Assembly (NCBI GenBank): GCA_913046825.1
Contig: CAJWTF010000033.1
Coordinates: forward strand, 1-30,638
Source: an uncultured Rickettsiales bacterium
Lineage (GTDB): Bacteria > Pseudomonadota > Alphaproteobacteria > UBA8366
Direction of reading: 5' to 3'
Length of the DNA stretch: 30,638 bases
Positions 7,888 to 14,438 of the stretch are shown one piece after another (the first letter of the stretch is position 1; each line of letters begins with the position of its first letter). A model generated the notes under the pieces. It worked only from the letters and a program-made list of their open reading frames with translations, did no database searches and was not told the origin of the DNA. The translations under genes were made by a program, and so were the position numbers.

Positions 7888-9534
7888 TCAGCTTGGGGTT
7901 TGCCAGCGAACCGGTTTCGGGTCGACGTCGTGCCGGTCGATCCAGTCGTTCAGTTCGCGTTTCAATATCTTACCGTTCGAGGTGAGCGGCATATGATCGA
8001 GTTCGACGAAGAATTCCGGCATGTCGTACTTCGACAGACCTTCGGCGTCGAGGTGCGCCAACAGATCCGCCGGGATCAACGCCGCGTCGGGGCGCAGGGT
8101 CACCGCAATGCAGACCCGTTCGCCGAGCCGCTCGTCTGGGACCGGGACGGCGGCGGCGCGTTCGACCGCACCATGGCGCATGGCCAGCGCTTCGATTTTG
8201 GCCGGATAAATATTGTGCCCGCCGCGGATGATGACGTCTTTCTTGCGCCCGGTGATGCGCAGATATCCGTCCGCGTCGAGCGACCCCAGATCGCCGGTCA
8301 TGAAATATCCGTGGCTGTTGAAGGAGGCTGTCGTGCTTTCCTCGTCCTCGAAATACCCCAGCATCAAGCTCGCGCCCCGGCCGCCGATCTGGCCGATTTC
8401 TCCGACCTTGGCTTCCTTGTTCTGATCTTCCTGCGACCAGATGCGGATTTCATATCCATCGCAGGCAGTGCCCGATGTCCCGGTGATCCGGTCCGGCGGA
8501 TCGTCCGGCAGGGTGTAGTGATGCGAGCAGGCCTCCGTCATCCCATAGCCGCTTTGCGGCGTGATGCCATGGTCAAGCAATTCGGTGCAGACAGCATCGG
8601 GGACGGCGGCGCCGGAGATTCGGAAACCCTTTAACAACGGCAAGCCTGCATCGTCGCCCGCGCGCAGTTCCGACAACAGGTCAATGGCGTGGGTTGGTAC
8701 GCCGAAAAGAAATGTTGCACCGGTCTCGCGCAATCTGGCGAGTAGGCTCGATCCCTTGAGCAGGTCATGGACGATCAATTCACCACCGACGGCAATGGCG
8801 CTGATCAACGCACCGAAACCCAGATTGTGACTGAGTGGGCTCATCGTGTAGATGCGGGACGCTGGACCGAAATGCCAATCCGCCGCGATGGTCCGTGCGT
8901 TCGCGAGCAATGTGTTGTCGGTATGCAATACCCCTTTCGGCTCGCCCGTCGTGCCGGACGTGAAGGGAAGATAGACGACGGTATCGGGATCGCTGAGCGG
9001 TTCGGTTGATGTTATTGGGCTGTCCGCCAATCCGAAGAACACTGGCCCGGCGCAGGCGTCAATGGGCGGAAGAGTGTAGACTTGTCGCAGATATCCCAGC
9101 GCCTTGAGTCCGGGCGCGATATCGCGTCGATCCGCGTCGGCACCGTAGTTTGGTTGCAGGATCAGTGCCGAGGCCGACATACGGCGTAACAGATCCAAGA
9201 CTTGTTCGACCGTGTGGTCGCGCTGTAATCCCGGCGAACAGATATAGCCGTTTCGCGAACACGCCAAGACGGCGATGGCGCCCTCAACTCGGCTCGGCAG
9301 CCAAATCCCGACCCGGTCGCCCGGCTGTAATCCATGTCCCGCTAAATCGGCGGCGAGCGCATCTGCGGCTTCGACGAATTCCCGGTAGGTGAGGCGCCGT
9401 ATTCGGTCGCGGACGGCCCAAGCGTCGGGCGTGACCTGCGCGCGCGCGGCGGCCAGATCGTAAATTGTCTCGGCGCGCCAATGACCGTCACCGTAATGAG
9501 TGGTCGCGCGTTCTGAAGTGGGTTTTGGCAACAT
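7888..9534 (-). CDS. Acyl-CoA/acid-CoA ligase (AMP-binding, FadD/AliA-like)
   Basis: ANL-superfamily adenylating ligase of 548 residues, predicted to activate a carboxylic acid to its CoA thioester with ATP. Core motifs are present: TSGTTGEPKG (192-201), the P-loop; GYGMTEA; TGDLGSLDADGYLRITGRKK; RGGHNIYPAKIE; and the C-terminal catalytic lysine K522 in NGKILKREL. The style resembles cyclohexanecarboxylate-CoA ligase and medium/long-chain FadD relatives. The substrate cannot be set from sequence. The ATG at 9534 is preferred, because the frame-consistent TTG at 9573 would place the first codons inside an inverted repeat in the divergent promoter region. Neither start has an ideal ribosome-binding site. 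It heads the operon that continues with the quinone reductase and GMC oxidoreductase. Confidence 0.9.
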   Translation of the reverse strand: MLPKPTSERATTHYGDGHWRAETIYDLAAARAQVTPDAWAVRDRIRRLTYREFVEAADALAADLAGHGLQPGDRVGIWLPSRVEGAIAVLACSRNGYICSPGLQRDHTVEQVLDLLRRMSASALILQPNYGADADRRDIAPGLKALGYLRQVYTLPPIDACAGPVFFGLADSPITSTEPLSDPDTVVYLPFTSGTTGEPKGVLHTDNTLLANARTIAADWHFGPASRIYTMSPLSHNLGFGALISAIAVGGELIVHDLLKGSSLLARLRETGATFLFGVPTHAIDLLSELRAGDDAGLPLLKGFRISGAAVPDAVCTELLDHGITPQSGYGMTEACSHHYTLPDDPPDRITGTSGTACDGYEIRIWSQEDQNKEAKVGEIGQIGGRGASLMLGYFEDEESTTASFNSHGYFMTGDLGSLDADGYLRITGRKKDVIIRGGHNIYPAKIEALAMRHGAVERAAAVPVPDERLGERVCIAVTLRPDAALIPADLLAHLDAEGLSKYDMPEFFVELDHMPLTSNGKILKRELNDWIDRHDVDPKPVRWQTPS

Positions 9535-9564
9535 ATTGGTGATTAAGCTTAGGTGTCTGAAAGG

Positions 9565-9581
9565 GGTGATCAATTCTCACC
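9565..9581. promoter_or_regulatory. Inverted repeat GGTGA-N7-TCACC (candidate operator)
   Basis: A 5-bp inverted repeat with a 7-base spacer sits centrally in the 90-base gap between the divergent acyl-CoA ligase and TauD-like genes. The nearby TATATT at 9596-9601 could be a -10 element for the plus-strand gene. The site would be well placed to control both directions, but short palindromes occur by chance. Confidence 0.25.
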
Positions 9582-9607
9582 GGTTAATATCGTTCTATAT
9601 TAGCGTT

Positions 9608-9615
9608 CAGGAGGA
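9608..9615 (+). promoter_or_regulatory. Strong ribosome-binding site for the TauD-like gene
   Basis: CAGGAGGA lies 9 bases before the ATG at 9625. It is close to the full anti-16S complement and fixes the start of the dioxygenase gene. It is the clearest Shine-Dalgarno match in the window. Confidence 0.75.
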
Positions 9616-9624
9616 CCGGAACCC

Positions 9625-10482
9625 ATGGAAATCATTGCTAGTGGTGGCCCGCTTGGGGCTGAGGTGCGCGGAATCGATATGCGCGAACCCTTGAGCGCTG
9701 CGGAAGTCGCGACGATCCGGCAGGCCTGGAACGATCATCTCGTCCTCGCGGTACGTGGCCAGGTTGATGTGAGTCTCGACGATCACATGGCTTTCTCGCG
9801 GCACTTCGGTGAATTGGCGATGTCGCCGCCAAGCCCGGTGACCGGTAAGCGCGGCGAGTTCGAAGGCGTTCCACCGGAAATCGCGGTGGTCTCGAATATT
9901 GAAGTGGACGGGAAACCGATCGGCGCATTGGGGACGGCGGATGTGAAGTGGCACACGGATTCCTCGTTCTTCGAAGTACCCCCCGCAGGCGGCCTCTTGC
10001 GCGCTATCGAAGTGCCCGAGGACGGATCGGGCGCGACGTCGTTCCTCAATCTTTATCGCGCATACGAGACCCTGGCGGACGATGTGAAAGAGCGGATCGA
10101 GGGGCGTCTCTGTAACCATAGCGCCAATTTCGATTCCTCCGGACGCCCCTATCCTTATGCGGAGACTGGCGATCCGACGAAATCACCGGGGGCCCGTCAC
10201 CCATTGGTGCGCACCCATCCGGAGACAGGGCGAAAATGTTTGTTCTTGGGACGGCGTCTCGATGCGTGGATCGTTGGGATGGAGGTCGATGAGAGCGAGG
10301 AATTGCTCAATGTCATTTGGGATCACGCTACCAGTGATACCTTCAAATGGACGCACGAATGGCGCAACGGCGATATGATCATGTGGGACAACCGCTGCGT
10401 CATGCACCGCCGCGACGCCTTCGACCCGTCGCTCCGCCGTCACATGCAACGCACACAAATTGTCGGCACCAAGCCGGAATAG
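9625..10482 (+). CDS. TauD/TfdA-family Fe(II)/2-oxoglutarate dioxygenase
   Basis: Non-haem iron dioxygenase of 285 residues, usual family length. It couples 2-oxoglutarate decarboxylation to substrate hydroxylation, often releasing sulfite, phenols or similar groups. The iron-binding HxD is H110-x-D112 in KWHTDSSF. The distal histidine is H261 in NRCVMHRRDAF, and the 2-oxoglutarate arginine is probably R272. The N-terminal GGPLGAEVRGID is typical of TauD/TfdA. No sulfonate transporter genes adjoin it, so taurine is not a supported substrate, and a 2,4-D-type, carnitine-type or other acid substrate is equally open. It is divergent from the ligase operon and converges on the CMD-fold genes. Confidence 0.92.
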   Translation: MEIIASGGPLGAEVRGIDMREPLSAAEVATIRQAWNDHLVLAVRGQVDVSLDDHMAFSRHFGELAMSPPSPVTGKRGEFEGVPPEIAVVSNIEVDGKPIGALGTADVKWHTDSSFFEVPPAGGLLRAIEVPEDGSGATSFLNLYRAYETLADDVKERIEGRLCNHSANFDSSGRPYPYAETGDPTKSPGARHPLVRTHPETGRKCLFLGRRLDAWIVGMEVDESEELLNVIWDHATSDTFKWTHEWRNGDMIMWDNRCVMHRRDAFDPSLRRHMQRTQIVGTKPE

Positions 10483-10510
10483 CTGAATTGTCAGGAGAAG
10501 GTGCGCTACT

Positions 10511-10538
10511 CGGTCAACCGGAAAGGCTTTCCGGACCG
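10511..10538. terminator. Hairpin between convergent genes (possible bidirectional terminator)
   Basis: CCGGAAA-GGC-TTTCCGG (10518-10534) is a perfect 7-bp stem. CGGT and ACCG outside it can extend pairing across a 3-base bulge. It lies where the dioxygenase and CMD genes converge and overlaps the last codons of the latter. No clear U-run follows on either strand, so intrinsic termination is uncertain. Confidence 0.3.
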
Positions 10539-10924
10539 TCGTAACGTTCATCATAAGCGATGCCCAGGTCTTCCATTTCTTCCTTCAGCATAGCTGCGCC
10601 GTGCCAAACGACAGGCACGCCGCCGGGGATTGCGGCGGCTGTGATTGCCTCGAACGTTTCGCGGGGCGTGGCGCCCGCTAAGAGGCCCCGACGGATATGG
10701 ACCCGTGCGCCGTTCATTTTGCCCTGGGTCAGCAGGATGCCCGTGATAACGAATTCTTTCGTCGCGCGGAAGATCGCCGACTCTTTTCGCGAAATGGTCC
10801 AGGTGGAGTAATAATTCTTCAGCGCCGAAAAGTATTCGGGGTCGAGCTCCATCACCGCCTCATGGCCGGGATGCAGAACACCGAGAATTTCGTTCTTGAA
10901 TTCTTCCGCGACGTCATCGGCCAT
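10514..10924 (-). CDS. Carboxymuconolactone decarboxylase-fold protein without redox cysteines
   Basis: Small all-helical CMD/AhpD-fold protein of 136 residues. The middle carries the family segment KEFVITGILLTQGKMNGARVH with H77, followed by LLAGATPRETFEAI and IPGGVPVVWHGA. The positions that hold the CxxC pair in AhpD-type peroxidases are M70 and A73, so thiol peroxidase activity is not expected. That leaves the decarboxylase/lactone branch (PcaC-like) or an unknown role. It is last in the minus-strand operon, 18 bases after the second CMD-fold gene. The two may form a mixed oligomer, since the family usually assembles as trimers or hexamers; this is inference. The exact substrate is unknown. 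Confidence 0.8.
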   Translation of the reverse strand: MADDVAEEFKNEILGVLHPGHEAVMELDPEYFSALKNYYSTWTISRKESAIFRATKEFVITGILLTQGKMNGARVHIRRGLLAGATPRETFEAITAAAIPGGVPVVWHGAAMLKEEMEDLGIAYDERYDGPESLSG

Positions 10925-10942
10925 GAATTTTTCCCTTTGCCC

Positions 10943-11497
10943 TTAGGCTTTCTTTTGAAACTCCGGATAGAGATTAACATACCCAAGCTCGGCGCGTTTC
11001 TTTGCGTTCTCGCGGGCTACGTCCCGCGTCATCGGCGTGAAGCCGTGACCCTCGACGATCCGTTGCATGAAGCACATCCGTGCGGTGACGGCGATGGCGT
11101 CGTGCAGGCCTTTTTCATCCCAGCCCGCATCGAAGACGGCGTCGGCGTCCGCCTGCGTCATCTCGCCGGGGGTTAGGGTCAGTTTACGCACGAACTTGAA
11201 CAGCGGCTTCAGCTTATCGTCGATATCGGCGGAGTCGATATTCTCCAGCAGTTCTTCGATCAAACCGTCTTTTACGCCGTGCGCATAGGCGGCTTCGGAA
11301 TGGGCGACATAGGCGAAGTTGCAGTCGGCGACGCCGACGACGAAAGAGGCGATCATCTCGCGCTCGCCCGAGGTGAGCGGCGAGGGGCCGTTCATCAGCT
11401 CTTGGCTCATCTCCGACCATAGACGGTAGATGTCCGGATAGGCGGTAAAGACATTGGCGGGTCCGGCGGTCTCCGGATGGGATTTGAAAAACGGCAT
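10943..11497 (-). CDS. CMD/AhpD-fold peroxidase-related protein with one redox cysteine lost
   Basis: AhpD-like (peroxidase-related) protein of 184 residues, longer than its neighbour. The SPLTSGEREMIASFVVGVADCNFAYVAH segment aligns with the AhpD active site, where the family has E, then CxxCxxxH. Here E46, C59 and H66 are kept, but the second cysteine is A62. A normal disulfide cycle is therefore not possible within one chain. The gene follows the molybdopterin oxidoreductase by 56 bases and precedes the smaller CMD gene by 18, which points to co-transcription. It may be a non-redox decarboxylase or hydrolase, or work with a partner thiol. The translated start is ATG MPFFKSHP. Confidence 0.82.
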   Translation of the reverse strand: MPFFKSHPETAGPANVFTAYPDIYRLWSEMSQELMNGPSPLTSGEREMIASFVVGVADCNFAYVAHSEAAYAHGVKDGLIEELLENIDSADIDDKLKPLFKFVRKLTLTPGEMTQADADAVFDAGWDEKGLHDAIAVTARMCFMQRIVEGHGFTPMTRDVARENAKKRAELGYVNLYPEFQKKA

Positions 11498-11553
11498 GGC
11501 GGTTTACTCTCTGACTGTTTCAGTAGGAGAAGATAGAACCGCCGATCACAAAA

Positions 11554-13572
11554 TCACCCGTCTGCTTCGACCTGTACCTCGACACCATGCAAGGCGGTGC
11601 TGTCGACCATGTCGCTGCGAAGCCGCGGGTTGAGCGCATTGATGTTGAGACCGCTCGGACTCTTGCCCGGCCACCGGCCCTTGGGCGCCCAGCCGACACC
11701 GGGCGGCGTCTTGTCACTGATCGCGATCCGCATGGAGAGTTCGCCCGCCTCGTTCCATACCCGTGCGGTCGCGCCGTCGGCCAAATTGCGGGAGTGCGCA
11801 TCATCTGGATGGAGGGTCAGTGTCTCATGCTCAGTGCGCTCGAAGATGCGAGGCTCGTTGTCGTAGGAGGAGTTCATGTGCCATTCATCCGCCGGCGTCA
11901 GCAGTCGCAGATTTCCTGCCGCCGGTCGCGCCAAAGGGTCCGGCAGGGGTGTGCGTGGATGTCCGTCCGCTTCTGCCGCCGCGCTGGCGATCTCGATCTT
12001 CCCTGATGGTGTCGGATAGGCGTGATCTTCCCATAAGATCACCGGGTCTACGGAGGGATAGAAATTTCCAGCTGCTTTCAATTCATCAAAACTCAGATCG
12101 TGCGCCGTCAAGAGGTGCGCCAGGATCGACGCGTCGTCCTCAAAAAGTGCGGGTTCAGTCAGTCCCATAGCTTTGGACAAGCGGCGGAAAATATCCTGGT
12201 TCGGTAGCGCTTCGCCAATGGGCTCAGCCGCTTTGGATTGCGGGCCCAGGGTGAGATGAAAATAAGAGCCGACTAGATCATCGAATTCCAGGAAGCTTGC
12301 CGCTGGAAGCACATAATCCGCATAGCGCGCGCTGTCGGTCATGAAAAGCTCGGCGACGATTGTGAAGAGTTCTTCTGATTCCAACGCCTTGAGAAGCCTT
12401 TTTTGATCCGGGTTCGAGGCCGCGATATTAATGTTCCAAAGGATCAACGCCGTATCGTTCGGCGCCGCTTCGAGATGTGCGCAGAGATCCATGTGGCTGA
12501 CGGGAGTGGTTTCCGCTTGGCGCAAGCTCTCCTGGCCAACATAGCCCATGTCGAGGCCCCGTGTCGTGCCTTTGCCGTTGAGGAAACAGATACCAGTACC
12601 GGGCTTACCGATATTGCCGGTGACCGCCGGCAGCATCGTGACCGCACGAAAAGCATTCCCACCTGTGGGCGCCCGGCACAGAGCTTGGCCGAGGAAGATC
12701 ATCGATGGTCCGCCACCATAGGCTTCCGCCACCGCCAGAATATCCGCCTCGGACAGTCCGGTCGCCTCGCCAGCACGTGCCGGCGGCCAAGCATCGATTT
12801 GCAAATCCAGCTCTGCGAATCCGGTCGTGTGGGCATCAATGAAAACCCGGTCCAACTTACCCATCGCCTTGAGCGCATGCATCAAGCCGAAGGCCAAGGC
12901 GGAATCCGTGCCAGGGAAGGGGCGCAGATGAATATCGGCGCGCTCCGCGGTCGGAGTGCGGATCGGATCGACGACGATTAATGTGCCGGGGAATTCCGCC
13001 AACCAATGTTTGTCCACATGCGGGCCGCTGGCCGACGGATTGCCGCCCCAGACAATCAGGCATTGGGACGCTGTTGCGGTGCGCGGATCGAACCCGGTAG
13101 CGCTGTTCCCCAACACATAGCTGAGGGCGACATGGCCAGAGAGATTGCAGATCGAATCCGGTTCGATCTCCGTCGCACCGATATGATTGAAGAAGCGAAG
13201 CGGAAATTGATTGGCGATGACCGAACACGTCCCGGTGTAGTGCGCGGTCAAAATATCTTTCGCGCGATCCTTGGTGATCAATCCGTTGAGCCGGGCGGCG
13301 ATGTCGGACAACGCTTCATCCCAGGATACTTCCTCGAACGTATCCGAGCCTTTCGGTCCCGTGCGTTTCAGCGGCTTCTGCAGCCGCGCCTTTGGATCGC
13401 GCCACACACCATTATAGGCGAGAGTACACTTACCGCAGAGTGATCCTCTATTCGCCGGATGATCCGGGTCACCGGTCACCCGGTCGATGGCGCCGTTTTT
13501 CACAACAACACGAATACCGCAGCTGTCATAACAATCGCGCGGGCAGGTGGTCAGAATTGAGGTTTCGGTCAT
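11554..13572 (-). CDS. Cytoplasmic molybdopterin oxidoreductase with N-terminal 4Fe-4S domain
   Basis: DMSO-reductase-superfamily enzyme with a bis-pterin guanine dinucleotide molybdenum or tungsten site, 672 residues. The N-terminus has the cluster motif C10-x3-C14-x3-C18 with C46 in SLCGKC. C142 in SICNLSGHVAL is a plausible metal ligand by position, which would resemble the nitrate reductase/formate dehydrogenase branch; this is an inference. No twin-arginine signal is present, so it should stay in the cytoplasm. No ferredoxin-like or membrane subunit adjoins it. Instead two CMD-fold genes follow in the same direction. Family members act as reductases, dehydrogenases or hydroxylases, and the substrate is not predictable here. 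A GGAG precedes the ATG by 11 bases. Confidence 0.9.
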   Translation of the reverse strand: MTETSILTTCPRDCYDSCGIRVVVKNGAIDRVTGDPDHPANRGSLCGKCTLAYNGVWRDPKARLQKPLKRTGPKGSDTFEEVSWDEALSDIAARLNGLITKDRAKDILTAHYTGTCSVIANQFPLRFFNHIGATEIEPDSICNLSGHVALSYVLGNSATGFDPRTATASQCLIVWGGNPSASGPHVDKHWLAEFPGTLIVVDPIRTPTAERADIHLRPFPGTDSALAFGLMHALKAMGKLDRVFIDAHTTGFAELDLQIDAWPPARAGEATGLSEADILAVAEAYGGGPSMIFLGQALCRAPTGGNAFRAVTMLPAVTGNIGKPGTGICFLNGKGTTRGLDMGYVGQESLRQAETTPVSHMDLCAHLEAAPNDTALILWNINIAASNPDQKRLLKALESEELFTIVAELFMTDSARYADYVLPAASFLEFDDLVGSYFHLTLGPQSKAAEPIGEALPNQDIFRRLSKAMGLTEPALFEDDASILAHLLTAHDLSFDELKAAGNFYPSVDPVILWEDHAYPTPSGKIEIASAAAEADGHPRTPLPDPLARPAAGNLRLLTPADEWHMNSSYDNEPRIFERTEHETLTLHPDDAHSRNLADGATARVWNEAGELSMRIAISDKTPPGVGWAPKGRWPGKSPSGLNINALNPRLRSDMVDSTALHGVEVQVEADG

Positions 13573-13754
13573 GGTTTAGGGCGCTCCGGTTCGGTGGCGG
13601 TAAAGTGAGCCTATCGATAATAAAACCGCATCAGAGCCTCGAAGAGCCAATAAGCTGGAATGGCCTTGGTCCAATGCGGATTTTTGACCTATCTTCCTAT
13701 CAGCTATTCACGCGTCTTGCGACGCTCAGCCTTTCATTCTAAGGAACGACCACT
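13573..13754. promoter_or_regulatory. Divergent promoter region between molybdenum enzyme and GST genes
   Basis: This 182-base gap separates two outward-facing operons, so it must hold promoters for both. CCGCAT (13626-13631) and ATGCGG (13674-13679) form a widely spaced inverted repeat, and TTGG-T-CCAA (13666-13674) is a small palindrome. AAGGA lies 9 bases before the GST-like start. No convincing -35/-10 pair was picked out. Confidence 0.4.
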
Positions 13755-14357
13755 ATGAAATTAATTTGCTCCGGCAATTCCCCTTATGCCCGTCGGCCTC
13801 GCATGGCCATCCGCGAAGCCGGTTTGATGGATAAAGTTGAAGAAGTCGATGTCTCTCCGATGCCCGATAATATGGACATGATCCTGGGCTTCGGGCCGGG
13901 GGCAAAGGTGCCGGGATTGGTTACCGATAGCGGCACCTATATCAGCGAGACGTTGGTCATATGCCATTATCTCGACGATATCTCTGGCGGGAAATTGTAT
14001 CCCAAAGACTCAGCCGCACGGGAGCAGGCAATGGTGATCGAGGGGATCGCCTCGTTGCTGATGGACTCCCAATTCGCGCGGTCGCACGAGAAGCGCCGTG
14101 AGGATGGCGAGAAATCCCAAGGCGTGATCGACAAGGAAGCGGGCCGTGCGGCGCGTTCCTATGACAGCTTGGAAGGTATGGTCGATTCGTTCGGTGACGA
14201 CTTCCACATGGGGTTGATGTCGGTCGTGGCCGCACTGGGTTACGCGGATTGGCGCCACCCTGACGATGGCTGGCGGGATGGACGCCCGAAATTGGCTGCT
14301 TGGTACAAAAAGATAGAAGATCGTTCGGCCGTGGCCGAAACGAAAGTCGTTCTTTAG
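13755..14357 (+). CDS. Glutathione S-transferase-family protein
   Basis: GST-fold protein of 200 residues. The N-terminal thioredoxin-like domain has SGNSPYARRPR, with S9 as the likely thiol-activating residue, KVPGL with the cis-proline P53, and SETLVICHYLDD, which corresponds to the glutathione gamma-glutamyl-binding turn. The C-terminal part (about 85-200) is the helical domain ending in the usual WYKKIEDR. It lies 81 bases upstream of a molybdopterin oxidoreductase on the same strand and is probably co-transcribed. It could conjugate glutathione to an electrophilic intermediate or act as an isomerase or thiol reductase. The class is not certain. Confidence 0.88.
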   Translation: MKLICSGNSPYARRPRMAIREAGLMDKVEEVDVSPMPDNMDMILGFGPGAKVPGLVTDSGTYISETLVICHYLDDISGGKLYPKDSAAREQAMVIEGIASLLMDSQFARSHEKRREDGEKSQGVIDKEAGRAARSYDSLEGMVDSFGDDFHMGLMSVVAALGYADWRHPDDGWRDGRPKLAAWYKKIEDRSAVAETKVVL

Positions 14358-14438
14358 GGTAGCGTCGCGGCGTTTATTTTTGGTGTGAAGCCCATCGCCG
14401 ACCCAAATCGGCAAAAAGGGAATTCGAGGGACAGTTAG

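Noticed and set aside
7711..8634. Plus-strand open frame of 307 codons
   Set aside because: Antisense to the quinone reductase and acyl-CoA ligase, whose motifs are unmistakable; no recognisable protein features.
9535..9573. TTG start for the acyl-CoA ligase
   Set aside because: It would place the first codons in the divergent promoter palindrome. ATG at 9534 gives an ordinary N-terminus. The choice is not certain.
11311..11334. Selenocysteine in the AhpD-like protein
   Set aside because: The second cysteine position of CxxC is encoded by GCC (Ala), not UGA.
14397..14412. GCCGA-CCCAAA-TCGGC hairpin after the GST-like gene as a terminator
   Set aside because: Followed by an A-run, not T, and the next gene is probably co-transcribed.
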